From Microvirga rosea (GTDB taxonomy: Bacteria; Pseudomonadota; Alphaproteobacteria; Rhizobiales; Beijerinckiaceae), in NCBI RefSeq assembly GCF_020595095.1, contig NZ_JAJDOP010000004.1, positions 372,001 through 436,000 on the forward strand: a stretch of DNA of 64,000 nt. Direction: 5' to 3'. The position numbers and the translations under genes are program-made. Shown piece by piece: positions 10,548 through 21,808 of the stretch. A model generated the notes under the pieces. That model saw nothing but the letters and a program-made list of their open reading frames with translations, made no database searches and had not been told where the DNA came from. Each line of letters begins with the position of its first letter. Position 1 is the stretch's first letter.

Positions 10548-10576
10548 GGCGCCGGCCCTGCCCCAGGACCGGTGCC
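10548..10576. terminator. bidirectional hairpin between cupin gene and ohr
   Basis: Twelve-position stem (10548-10559 with 10565-10576) with one mismatch and one G-T pair, lying in the 58-base gap between convergent genes. Confidence 0.5.
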
Positions 10577-10598
10577 TCTGCCTCCGCCGGAAGCAATC

Positions 10599-11018
10599 TC
10601 AGGCCGAAAGGGTGACCTGAACATTGCCGCGGATGGCATGAGAGTAGGGGCAAACGACATCCGCCCGGCGAACGAGGTCGTCCGCCTGCTCCTGCGTCAG
10701 CCCGGGAAGATTCGCCTTCAGGGACACGACGAGACCGAAACCCGCCCCATCCTCGCGCTTGCCGATGCCCACCTGCGCTTCCACGGCCGCATCGCTTGGA
10801 AGCGCGATCTTGTTCTGCGCGGCGACAAATTTCAGCGCCCCCAGGAAACAGGCCGAATAGCCGGCCGCGAAAAGCTGCTCCGGGTTGGTGCCTTCCCCGC
10901 CCGGCCCGCCAAGTTCCTTTGGCGTTGAAAGACGGATGTCGAGCCTTCCGTCCGAAGAGGCGGCGGCGCCTTCGCGTCCGCCGGTGGCCGAGGCTTGGGC
11001 TGTGTAGAGTGGGATCAT
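10599..11018 (-). CDS. ohr: organic hydroperoxide resistance protein Ohr
   Basis: 139 residues, the standard Ohr length. This OsmC-superfamily thiol peroxidase reduces lipid and organic hydroperoxides in the cytoplasm as a dimer. Both redox cysteines are in place: one in [10 protein letters not shown] (about residue 57) and one in [14 protein letters not shown] (about residue 122). The N-terminal [13 protein letters not shown] and [18 protein letters not shown] motifs are typical of Ohr rather than OsmC. AGGAG precedes the ATG. It is divergent from its regulator ohrR, with an OhrR operator in the gap. Confidence 0.95.
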   Translation of the reverse strand: MIPLYTAQASATGGREGAAASSDGRLDIRLSTPKELGGPGGEGTNPEQLFAAGYSACFLGALKFVAAQNKIALPSDAAVEAQVGIGKREDGAGFGLVVSLKANLPGLTQEQADDLVRRADVVCPYSHAIRGNVQVTLSA

Positions 11019-11060
11019 GGCAAGCTCCTGAAGTCAGCGATGGGAAGGCTCGATTTTAGA

Positions 11061-11085
11061 TTGCTAACAATTTAATTGTAAGCAA
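11061..11085. promoter_or_regulatory. OhrR operator
   Basis: TTGCTAACAATT-T-AATTGTAAGCAA, a 12-bp inverted repeat with one mismatch around a central T. Its core matches the known OhrR operator TACAATT-N-AATTGTA at all but one position. It lies midway in the ohr-ohrR intergenic region, where it can repress both genes. Confidence 0.85.
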
Positions 11086-11158
11086 CTTGAATGTGTATAC
11101 GGCACCATTAGATTGTGCGCAAGATAAATTTTCTCTAGCTTGGAGCGAGGAGTTCACG

Positions 11159-11608
11159 ATGACCGAAAAGTCCGCCCTCGCCTTGGACAATCAGCTGTGC
11201 TTCGCTCTTTACTCAGCCTCGCACGCCTTTGGACGGGCTTATCGTCAGTTCCTGGATCCGTTGGGCCTGACCTATCCGCAATATGTGGTCCTGCTCGTGC
11301 TTTGGGAGAAGGACGACATCACCGTCAAGGATATCGGCGAAAAGCTCTTTCTCGATTCGGGCACGCTCACCCCCCTCTTGAAGAGGCTTGAGGCCGGGGG
11401 ACTCATCCGCCGCATCCGGGACAGGGAAGACGAACGGCAGGTGCGCATTCGTTTGACGGATTCCGGTCGCGCCTTGAAGGAAAAAGCTCAAGACATTCCA
11501 AAGACCATCGGGTGCATCCTGGATCTGCCGTCCGATGAGGTCTCCGCCTTGAGGCGGCAGCTCGGCGACCTGCGCGGCAAGCTCCAGGCCGCGGTTTCGA
11601 AACCATGA
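11159..11608 (+). CDS. ohrR: MarR family organic peroxide sensor OhrR
   Basis: 149 residues. The N-terminal LDNQLCFALYSASHA carries the reactive cysteine conserved in OhrR, which is oxidised by organic peroxides and then releases DNA. The winged helix follows (YPQYVVLLVLWEKDDITVKDIG..LFLDSGTLTPLLKRLE, then RREDERQVRIRLT-like wing). The ATG at 11159 is preceded by GAGGAG; the open frame from 11087 is not needed. It represses ohr and itself through the operator at 11061-11085. Confidence 0.93.
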   Translation: MTEKSALALDNQLCFALYSASHAFGRAYRQFLDPLGLTYPQYVVLLVLWEKDDITVKDIGEKLFLDSGTLTPLLKRLEAGGLIRRIRDREDERQVRIRLTDSGRALKEKAQDIPKTIGCILDLPSDEVSALRRQLGDLRGKLQAAVSKP

Positions 11609-11631
11609 TCTCACGGAAGGACATATTTTCA

Positions 11632-12342
11632 ATGAACTGGCGGGACTACTGGAATCAGGATACGCCGATCTACACCAGCGAGCGTCACAAGCTCCTGCAT
11701 TACCGGCTGGTCGCCAACGACATCATTGGCCTGATCCTCTCACCCGATGCGCGCGTGCTGGATTACGGCTGCGGCGAAGCTCTCTTCGCGGACCGGATCG
11801 CGGCCCGCTGCGGGCACCTCTATCTCTCCGATGCGGCTCCCCTCGTTCGCGAGAGGCTCCAGGAACGCCTCGGGGCCAACCCGAAGATCACCATCCTGGC
11901 ACCCGAGGCCTTATCGGATATCCCCGATGCCTCTCTCGACCTGATCGTGGTGAATTCACTGCTGCAATATCTCGACCTTTCGGAGCTTCGGGCCCTGTTG
12001 CGGATCTGGCACGACAAGCTCAAGGCCTCCGGACGGCTCGTGATCGCCGACGTCATTCCGCAGGACGTCAGCGCCCTGACCGACGCGAAGGCTCTTCTCT
12101 CCTTCGCGTGGACCGGCGGCTTCCTCACGGGCGCTCTGCGAGGCCTCGTTCGCACCGCCCTGTCCGATTATCGGAAGCTCCGGGACGAGATCGGGCTGTC
12201 CCACTATGGAGAGGCGGAGATGATCGAGATCCTGCGCGATGCCGGCTTCGTGGCCGAACGGGCGACGCGCAATCTCGGCCATAATCAGGCGCGCATGACG
12301 TTCGTTGCCTGCCCATCGGGAGCCGTCGCGGAAAGCCCCTAG
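11632..12342 (+). CDS. class I SAM-dependent methyltransferase
   Basis: 236 residues from the ATG at 11632 (MNWRDYWNQDTPIY), which has GGAAGGA ten bases upstream. An alternative ATG at 11605 overlaps the ohrR stop codon as ATGA. The Rossmann fold shows motif I VLDYGCGEALFAD (about residue 42), acidic strand ends, and LDLIVVNSLLQYLDLSELRALL as motif IV region. Substrate unknown; the N-terminal WNQDTPIYTSERHKLLHY signature recurs in rhizobial homologues with lipid or small-molecule targets suspected. It probably shares a transcript with ohrR. Confidence 0.85.
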   Translation: MNWRDYWNQDTPIYTSERHKLLHYRLVANDIIGLILSPDARVLDYGCGEALFADRIAARCGHLYLSDAAPLVRERLQERLGANPKITILAPEALSDIPDASLDLIVVNSLLQYLDLSELRALLRIWHDKLKASGRLVIADVIPQDVSALTDAKALLSFAWTGGFLTGALRGLVRTALSDYRKLRDEIGLSHYGEAEMIEILRDAGFVAERATRNLGHNQARMTFVACPSGAVAESP

Positions 12343-12414
12343 GCTTCATGGGGGCAGCCGGAACAAGCCCGGCACCTGAGGCCTTATCGCAGGGCCAACC
12401 TGCAAGGTCGCCTC

Positions 12415-13287
12415 ATGCGTGCCCCCTCGCCCGAGCGTTCAGCCAAAGCCCACCAGGACAGCTTCAATCCGGCCGAGAAAATTCCGGATCTCTCGGCCAG
12501 CGAGAAAAAAGCCATCGAGGAGCAGAGCAGGCCGAACGCGGCGCTCATTCACGAGACGATCCGGGCGGAAGGCGAAAGCGAGCTCGATCGCTCGGTCATG
12601 GCGCTTCTCCTCTCCGGATTGGCGGCGGGCCTGTCGATCGGCTTCTCTCTCGTGGTGGAAGGGCTGCTGCACGCCCACCTTCCGGATACTCCGTGGAAGC
12701 TGTTGATCAGCGGGTTCGGTTATCCGGTCGGCTTCCTGATCGTCGTGCTGGGCCGCCAGCAACTCTTCACGGAGAATACCCTGACGCCGATCCTGCCGTT
12801 GCTCCACAACCGGGACGCCGACACGTTCTGGCGCGTCCTCAAGCTATGGCTCATCGTTCTTGCGGCGAACATCGCCGCCACCTGGATCTTCGCGGCGGTC
12901 ATCGCCCACACGCCGCTTTTCGCACCCGAGATCAAGAGCGCCTTTACCGAGATCAGCCGCAAAGTGATCGAGGCGCCGTTCGGGACCACGCTGATCAAAG
13001 CCGTCTTCGCAGGTTGGCTGATCGCCCTCATGGTCTGGCTTCTGCCAGGCGCGGAAACCGGCCGCGCATTCATCATTCTGATCATCACCTACGTGGTGGC
13101 GATCGGCGGCTTCTCCCACCTGATTGCCGGCTCCGTCGATGGTTTCTACCTGGTCGAAACAGGCCAGGCGACATGGGCGGACTATGCCATGCGCTTTTTC
13201 GTGCCGACGCTCATCGGGAACATCCTCGGCGGCGTCACGCTCGTAGCCGTGCTGAATTTCGGGCAGGTCGCCCCCGAGCTGGAATGA
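12415..13287 (+). CDS. formate/nitrite transporter (FNT) family channel
   Basis: 290 residues. A charged cytoplasmic N-terminus of about 60 residues precedes six membrane segments typical of FNT pentameric channels. Visible marks are ALLLSGLAAGLSIGFSL, the FPVGFL-like GYPVGFLIVVLGRQQLFTEN pore region, a second half beginning AVFAGWLIALMVWLLPGAETGRAF and the HLIAGSVDGFYLV segment. It resembles the YfdC branch with a long N-terminal tail rather than FocA or NirC; the transported anion is uncertain. Convergent with the MFS gene, whose stop is only 12 bases away. Confidence 0.88.
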   Translation: MRAPSPERSAKAHQDSFNPAEKIPDLSASEKKAIEEQSRPNAALIHETIRAEGESELDRSVMALLLSGLAAGLSIGFSLVVEGLLHAHLPDTPWKLLISGFGYPVGFLIVVLGRQQLFTENTLTPILPLLHNRDADTFWRVLKLWLIVLAANIAATWIFAAVIAHTPLFAPEIKSAFTEISRKVIEAPFGTTLIKAVFAGWLIALMVWLLPGAETGRAFIILIITYVVAIGGFSHLIAGSVDGFYLVETGQATWADYAMRFFVPTLIGNILGGVTLVAVLNFGQVAPELE

Positions 13288-13299
13288 GCGCTGAAATCT

Positions 13300-14544
13300 C
13301 TAGACTGTCCGGACGGACAGACGGGCCGAACGCCGATCGCTCGCCAAGGACAAGGCGAATACCCCGAGTCCTGCGACCGCGAGGATTGCCCCGACCCATC
13401 CGGTCGCCGCAAAGCCGTAGCCTGCCGCAATGGCGACTCCGCCGAGCCACGCTCCGAGAGCGTTGGCGATATTGAAGGCCGAATGATTGAGGGCCGCCGC
13501 GAGGGTCTGCGCGTCCGCCGCCACATCCATGAGGCGTGTCTGAAGGGCGGGACCGATTGCCACGCTGCACCCAACCAGGAACACGCAGATCGCCAGCGTG
13601 ATCGGATTGGCGGCCGTCAGCGATAGCACGGCCATGATGACGATGCTGAACGCGAGGGTGCCGCCGATGGTGCCCATCAACGACTTGTCGGCGAACCACG
13701 CTCCCACGAGATTGCCGAGGATCATTCCTGAGCCGAAAACCGCCATCATGAGCGGCACCGCAGCTTCCGGCAGATGGGCGACCTGAGTGGCTGTCGAGGC
13801 GATGTAGGAAAACACCGAGAACAGGCCGCCGAACCCGACCGCACCGATCGCGAGGGTGTACCAGACCTGCTTGCGCCGGAACGCTCCAAGCTCCCGCATG
13901 GGGCTTGCGCCCTCCTGTACCTTGTCCTTGGGCAGGAAGAACCAGATCAGCACGACGGTGAGAGCCCCCAGGAAACCGACAACCCCGAAGGCGATCCGCC
14001 AGCTCATGACCTGTCCGAACCAAGTAGCCAGGGGCGTTCCGATGAGCGTTGCGATCATCAGCCCCATCATGACCCGCGCGACCGCCTGGGCCCGCTTGTT
14101 CGGCTCGACCAGCGAGGCGGCGACGAGAGCCGCGACACCGAAATAGGCTCCATGGGGAAGCCCTGTCAGAAACCGGAGGATCACGAAGGAATCGTAACCG
14201 GGCGCCAGGGCGCTCACCACGTTGCCGACCGCGAACACGGCCATGAGAAGAAGGAGCAGGGTCCGGCGCGCCAGCTTTGCGGCCATCACGGCAATGATCG
14301 GCGCGCCGACGACGACGCCGAGCGCATAGGCACTGATGGCATGCCCCGCCTGTGGAGTCGTGACAGCGAATTCCTTGGCGACGTTCGGCAGGAGGCCCAT
14401 GATCGCGAACTCGCCGGTTCCGATGCCGAAGCTTCCGACTGCGAGCGCCAGTTCAATGAGCGCAACGGCCATCCGGGAGCGTGGACGAGCCGATGCCGCA
14501 CCGATACCGGCCATGACATGGTCTGCGCACGAAATGTCCGACAT
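13300..14544 (-). CDS. MFS transporter, AraJ/DHA1 type
   Basis: 414 residues with 12 hydrophobic spans. The first begins ALIELALAVGSFGIGTGEFAIMGLLP, the typical start of the AraJ/sugar-efflux DHA1 group, and the loop 2-3 motif appears as the AKLARRTLLLLL segment. Likely a proton-driven exporter of sugars or drugs; substrate not deducible. The ATG at 14544 (MSDISC) has AGGAAAG upstream, and the open frame from 14598 adds only a low-quality extension. The gene converges with the FNT channel gene. Confidence 0.88.
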   Translation of the reverse strand: MSDISCADHVMAGIGAASARPRSRMAVALIELALAVGSFGIGTGEFAIMGLLPNVAKEFAVTTPQAGHAISAYALGVVVGAPIIAVMAAKLARRTLLLLLMAVFAVGNVVSALAPGYDSFVILRFLTGLPHGAYFGVAALVAASLVEPNKRAQAVARVMMGLMIATLIGTPLATWFGQVMSWRIAFGVVGFLGALTVVLIWFFLPKDKVQEGASPMRELGAFRRKQVWYTLAIGAVGFGGLFSVFSYIASTATQVAHLPEAAVPLMMAVFGSGMILGNLVGAWFADKSLMGTIGGTLAFSIVIMAVLSLTAANPITLAICVFLVGCSVAIGPALQTRLMDVAADAQTLAAALNHSAFNIANALGAWLGGVAIAAGYGFAATGWVGAILAVAGLGVFALSLASDRRSARLSVRTV

Positions 14545-14738
14545 GAGGCTCTGGCTTTCCTGAATCCGGCGGCGGGATCGGACTCGCGAATGTCCCATGC
14601 GTCAGGTGAAGCCTGCCGACCCATGAGGCGGAATCCGACCGTTGAAGGTGAGCGCTCATACTGCACTGCAAAACGGTCGGTGACGACTCGTCGAAGACGC
14701 AGCCCAGGGCTGCGCGGGATGCGGGGACAGCGGAAAGT

Positions 14739-15134
14739 TTAGGCAAATGTCCAGGCTTTGTGCGCCACGAAGCTCCACAGCATCACGATGCCGGTGGTCA
14801 CAAGCTGGGCCGCGAAGTAGGGAGCGCCCAGCCAGACCGTGAAAAGGTGCATGAACAGCCAGGTCAAAAGAAAGCCGACAAGAGCCACGAGGGCAAAACG
14901 CCAAGTCGCCTCCCGGTGCGGGCGGGTGCTTTCATAGGTGTGGCGGCGGTTCAAGGCGTAGGACACCAGCCCTCCGGCGACGTAACCGGCAAGCGTTGCC
15001 GGAACCGGATGGATGTCCATACCCTCCACCAAGCCGATGAGGAAACCGTAATGGACGATGGCGGCCGCGACACCGACGCCGAAAAAGGCCGTGAACTGGC
15101 GGCCGAGACGATAAAGGGAGGATGATGCGCTCAC
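14739..15134 (-). CDS. GtrA family membrane protein
   Basis: 131 residues with four hydrophobic spans. The GtrA/DPMS-like pattern is clear: FFGVGVAAAIVHYGFL in the first span, YVAGGLVSYALNRRHTYES between spans two and three, and a final VTTGIVMLWSFVAHKAWTF. GtrA proteins help move polyprenyl-linked sugars across the inner membrane for surface polysaccharide modification. Start is GTG at 15134 with GAGGA close by. Its only same-strand neighbour upstream is an SDR oxidoreductase 31 bases away, perhaps in one transcript. Confidence 0.9.
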   Translation of the reverse strand: MSASSSLYRLGRQFTAFFGVGVAAAIVHYGFLIGLVEGMDIHPVPATLAGYVAGGLVSYALNRRHTYESTRPHREATWRFALVALVGFLLTWLFMHLFTVWLGAPYFAAQLVTTGIVMLWSFVAHKAWTFA

Positions 15135-15165
15135 GGGTCCTCGTTAGCCGTTTCAGTGAGGTTCG

Positions 15166-15951
15166 TCACTCTCCCTGCTGAAGCAGGCCCGCAAGCTTGC
15201 GGCTGAGGGAGCGAGGCAGGAGCTTTGCTCCGAAGGCCCCGATCCGGTTCGGCATGCCCGGAATGACCACCGCCCGGCGGGCTTCATATCCGGCGATCCC
15301 TGAGCGGGCCACGTCCGCGGCCGACATGGCTCCCTTCTTGAACAGCTTCGAGCTTTCCAGGTCCGCGGTCATGGAGAACTCGGTCTCGGTCGGCCCGGGG
15401 CACAGGGCCGTCACCGTCACGCCGAAAGGCTTGGCCTCTTCGTACAGGGCTTCCGACAGCGACAGCACGAAGGCCTTCGTGGCGTAATAAACCGCCATGA
15501 AGGGCCCACCCTGGAATGCGGCGGTGGAAGCGACGTTCAGAATGCCGCCGCGCCCCCTCGCGATCATGCCCGGCAAAAGAAGGCGACACAGGACCGTCAC
15601 CGCCACGATGTTGAGATCGATCATGGCGACCTGCCGCTCGAACGGCAGGCTGGCAAAGCGACCCCGCAGGCCGAATCCGGCGTTATTGACGAGGGTGTGA
15701 ACGGTAAGGTCGCGCTCCTTGAGCCAATCGACGAGTTCTTGCGGTCCCCCGCGATCCTCAAGGTCGAGGGCAAGCACTTCCACCGGCACCCCATGGGATC
15801 TGCGCAGATCGGCAGCCAGGGTTTCCAGGCGCCCGGATCGGCGCGCGGTCAGCACCAGGGGATAGCCGCGCTGGGCAAAAACCTTTGCCAACTCCTCGCC
15901 GATCCCGCTCGACGCCCCTGTGATTACGGTCCAGCGCTCCGCTCCGGCCAT
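15166..15951 (-). CDS. SDR family oxidoreductase
   Basis: 261 residues. Classical short-chain dehydrogenase: cofactor motif TGASSGIG (about residue 13), LVNNAG near residue 88, catalytic Ser in NVASTAA and YxxxK as YYATK around residue 155. The C-terminal PGMPNRIGAFGAKLLPRSLSRKLAG is typical of the DltE/ HSD-like subgroup. Substrate unknown. The ATG at 15951 has GGAGG seven bases upstream; a TTG at 15957 is also in frame. It probably precedes gtrA in a two-gene transcript. Confidence 0.9.
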   Translation of the reverse strand: MAGAERWTVITGASSGIGEELAKVFAQRGYPLVLTARRSGRLETLAADLRRSHGVPVEVLALDLEDRGGPQELVDWLKERDLTVHTLVNNAGFGLRGRFASLPFERQVAMIDLNIVAVTVLCRLLLPGMIARGRGGILNVASTAAFQGGPFMAVYYATKAFVLSLSEALYEEAKPFGVTVTALCPGPTETEFSMTADLESSKLFKKGAMSAADVARSGIAGYEARRAVVIPGMPNRIGAFGAKLLPRSLSRKLAGLLQQGE

Positions 15952-16155
15952 CGTCAATCCTCCCGCTCCGTCAGGATCCTAATCCCATCCGCTCACAACG
16001 CTTATCGTCTTATGCCGGGAAATCATGGCTCGGCCCTTTGAAATTGGCGCGGCTGCGTGTAAGAGCCTCTCTCAACCTTCAATCTGACAATGTGCCAGCT
16101 GCGCTTGAAAGCGCCGCATCATGCGGCCGCGCGGCTGGATACGCCTGGGTGCCAT

Positions 16156-19626
<3,471 letters not shown>

Positions 19627-19727
19627 AGACGGGCCTACAATCGGAACTGCGAAGCTTCAAGGAAGTTTTCGTTGATGAGCGAGGGCGTCGGCAACGGCGG
19701 CCTCGCACCTCTTTTTAGACGAGACGA

Positions 19728-20204
19728 ATGATGGACAAGGTCCCTCTGACGATCAAGGGTTTTGCGGCGCTCGAGGAAGAGCTCAAGCACCGGCAGCAGG
19801 TCGAACGCCCTCGGATCATCCAGGCGATTTCGGAAGCCCGCGCCCTGGGCGACCTGTCGGAAAACGCCGAGTATCATGCGGCGAAGGAAGCTCAATCCCT
19901 CAACGAGGGCCGCATCCTTGAACTCGAAAGCCTGATTTCCCGTGCGGAAGTGATCGACATCGCCAAGCTGTCCGGCGACAGGATCAAGTTCGGCGCCACG
20001 GTGAAGCTCGTCGACGAGGACACGGAAGAGGAAAAGACCTACCAGATCGTCGGCGATCCTGAGGCGGACGTGCGCTCGGGTCGCGTTTCCATCTCCTCTC
20101 CGATTGCCCGGGCCCTTATGGGGAAGACCGTCGGCGATACGGTCGAGGTCACGACCCCCGGCGGCGGAAAATCCTACGAAGTCGTGGGCGTCCGCTTCGG
20201 CTGA
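19728..20204 (+). CDS. greA: transcription elongation factor GreA
   Basis: 158 residues, standard length. GreA enters the RNA polymerase secondary channel and stimulates cleavage of backtracked RNA. The N-terminal coiled coil carries [15 protein letters not shown], the catalytic acidic tip lying in DLSENAEY, and the C-terminal FKBP-like domain ends with [20 protein letters not shown] and TPGG. Two consecutive ATG codons (19728 and 19731) are possible starts. It lies 101 bases after carB, an arrangement common in Hyphomicrobiales. Confidence 0.97.
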   Translation: MMDKVPLTIKGFAALEEELKHRQQVERPRIIQAISEARALGDLSENAEYHAAKEAQSLNEGRILELESLISRAEVIDIAKLSGDRIKFGATVKLVDEDTEEEKTYQIVGDPEADVRSGRVSISSPIARALMGKTVGDTVEVTTPGGGKSYEVVGVRFG

Positions 20205-20228
20205 CCTATGTTCAGGAGGGGGCATTTC

Positions 20229-20765
20229 GTGGAAGACATGACCATGCTCCCTCTGTCCCGCCGATCTTTCCTCACTGGTCTCACCGCCGGCCTGGCCGGC
20301 TTGGCGACCGGTCCCGCTCGCGCTCAGTTGTTCGGTGCGACGCAACCGTTTCCCCAGTACTTTTCATCGTTTGCGGTCGACGTGAGCGTGCTGAAGGCGA
20401 AAGGTCTCGGCCCCTTCGCGGACCTTTTGGCCGCGGCGACGCTCGATCAGCTGCGGGCCTCCTTCGGCGACCGTTTTGATCCGCGCGGCCCTCGCCTGGT
20501 GGTGCGCCTGACCGGATTGTTCCAGACACCCTTCACCAGCGGCGGCGGCCATTGGCGCCACGGCGGCGGGGGCAGTAGCGGCGGCAGCGACTCCCTCGAC
20601 GGCGAAGCCCTGGCCGTCGGCGCGCGGGGAGAGATCCTGGCCCGCCACCCTCAGCTCGCGGTGCTGGACGTCAACAGAACGCCCACCACCCCTGATGAGC
20701 CCGGCCGGGCCGTTGAAATCGCCAGCCATTATGTTCGATGGCTGCGCCGGCAGTTGATCAGCTAG
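20229..20765 (+). CDS. Tat-exported protein of unknown function
   Basis: About 178 residues. The N-terminus has a twin-arginine signal peptide (SRRSFLTGLTAGLAGLATGPARA) with an AxA cleavage site before QLFGATQPF. The mature part contains FDPRGPRLVVRLTGLFQTPF, a Gly/His/Ser-rich stretch (GGGHWRHGGGGSSGG) and an ARHPQLAVLDVN segment. No domain recognised. The GTG at 20229 lies ten bases after a perfect AGGAGG, which favours it over the ATG codons at 20238 and 20244. The Gly/His tract might bind metal, but that is speculation. It follows greA by only about 25 bases. Confidence 0.65.
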   Translation: MEDMTMLPLSRRSFLTGLTAGLAGLATGPARAQLFGATQPFPQYFSSFAVDVSVLKAKGLGPFADLLAAATLDQLRASFGDRFDPRGPRLVVRLTGLFQTPFTSGGGHWRHGGGGSSGGSDSLDGEALAVGARGEILARHPQLAVLDVNRTPTTPDEPGRAVEIASHYVRWLRRQLIS

Positions 20766-20842
20766 GGCCGTCTTCGGGATATCGTCGTTCCGCGACGGCG
20801 CGGAGCGGCTGCCGTAACGCCTTATCGTGGAAGGTCGTGGTT

Positions 20843-20880
20843 ATCGGTTCCGGGCTCCGCTTAGCGGCCTAGAATGATAA
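20843..20880. repeat. decayed half copy of the palindromic repeat
   Basis: Resembles the right half of the units that follow (GGTTCCGGGCTC ... AATGATAAC), with several substitutions. It marks an older copy at the left edge of repeat block A. Confidence 0.55.
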
Positions 20881-20889
20881 CGCACCCTT

Positions 20890-21034
20890 GTCATTCCGGG
20901 GCGCCGCAGGCGAGCCCGGAACCCATAAACGCTGAGGGTACCAGAAGAGAACGCAACGGATGCCATGGCTCCCGATCCAGGGACGTTGGCGTTTATGGGT
21001 TCCGGGCTCTCGCTGATGCTCGCCCCGGAATGAC
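20890..21034. repeat. palindromic intergenic repeat, unit A1
   Basis: 145-bp unit bounded by GTCATTCCGGGGCG and its exact inverse CGCCCCGGAATGAC. Inner arms CCCGGAACCCATAAACGC and GCGTTTATGGGTTCCGGG also pair, so a single strand could fold into one long hairpin. It shares its first 48 bases with unit B2 (45851) with one mismatch, and its centre contains the same AACGCAACGGATGCCA. No coding sense. Confidence 0.85.
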
Positions 21035-21045
21035 AGAGCGGTACC

Positions 21046-21192
21046 GTCATTCCGGGACGCACCTCCGGTGCGGGCCCGGAACCCATAAACGGTGAGGTTT
21101 CCGAAGGGAGTGCGCGGATGCCATGGCTCCTTGTCCGAGGACATGAGCGGATGTGGGTTCCGGGCTCTCGCTCATGCTCGCCCCGGAATGAC
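21046..21192. repeat. palindromic intergenic repeat, unit A2
   Basis: 147-bp second unit directly after A1 with the same outline: GTCATTCCGGGACG at the left end, CCCGGAACCCATAAAC inside, GGATGCCATGGCTCC in the centre and CGCCCCGGAATGAC at the right end. Together with A1 it fills the gap between the Tat-exported protein gene and the Lrp regulator gene. Confidence 0.82.
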
Positions 21193-21207
21193 GGCGCTAG
21201 GATGGTT

Positions 21208-21693
21208 TTAGGAACCGGCTTCGACCACGTCCTCGATGGGCACGAGCGGCTCGTCCTTGATCAGGTCGAGGGTCAGGGCCGTGCGGACGTTACGGACGTT
21301 CGGCAGGCTCGTGAGCTCGGACACGAGGCCCTGAAATGCCGCGAGATTGGGGGCCACGCACTTCATGATGAAGTCGATATCCCCCGACAGGGTCCAGCAT
21401 TCCCGGACCATGGTCCAGTCCTTGATGCGCTGCTCGAACTCCAGAAGCTCCTTCTTGCCCTGAACATCGAGCTGAACCATGGCGAAGCAGACGATCTCGA
21501 AGCCCAACTGCTTGGGGTCGAGCATCGCCCGATAGGCCTTGATGACTCCTGCGGCCTCCAGCGCGCGCACCCGGCGCAGGCATGGCGGTGCCGACAGGCC
21601 GACACGGCGAGCCAGCTCCACATTCGTGATGCTGCCGTCGGCCTGCAGTTCTTTCAGGATGGCCCAGTCTATGGAATCGAGGCGTCCGCGCAC
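21208..21693 (-). CDS. Lrp/AsnC family transcriptional regulator
   Basis: 161 residues from a GTG start at 21693, which has GGAGG five bases upstream; the open frame to 21774 lacks support. The DNA-binding part (LDSIDWAILKELQADGSITN, then GLSAPPCLRRVRALEAAGVI) and RAM ligand domain (FAMVQLDVQGKKELLEFEQRI, GDIDFIMKCV, VRNVRTALTLDLIK) match the Lrp subgroup strongly. Target genes unknown. It is divergent from the ELM1-like gene 115 bases away. Repeat block A lies just downstream. Confidence 0.9.
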   Translation of the reverse strand: MRGRLDSIDWAILKELQADGSITNVELARRVGLSAPPCLRRVRALEAAGVIKAYRAMLDPKQLGFEIVCFAMVQLDVQGKKELLEFEQRIKDWTMVRECWTLSGDIDFIMKCVAPNLAAFQGLVSELTSLPNVRNVRTALTLDLIKDEPLVPIEDVVEAGS

Positions 21694-21808
21694 ATTACCT
21701 CCGGGAAAGGCTCGTATCGGCTGAGTAGACGTTGTAGAGGGTCTGCACAAGAAGGTCGGGCGATTAAGTCGCAACGAACTTCATGAACTCCACAGGCACA
21801 ATGATCGA

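Noticed and set aside
11100-11130. Second OhrR site near GTGCGCAAGAT
   Set aside because: Only about half of the arm positions pair around the GCGC centre, too weak to claim.
20841-21144. Short ORFs in repeat block A
   Set aside because: The same peptides (CHSGA, RPGMT) appear in each repeat unit and on both strands; they come from the palindromic DNA, not from a gene.
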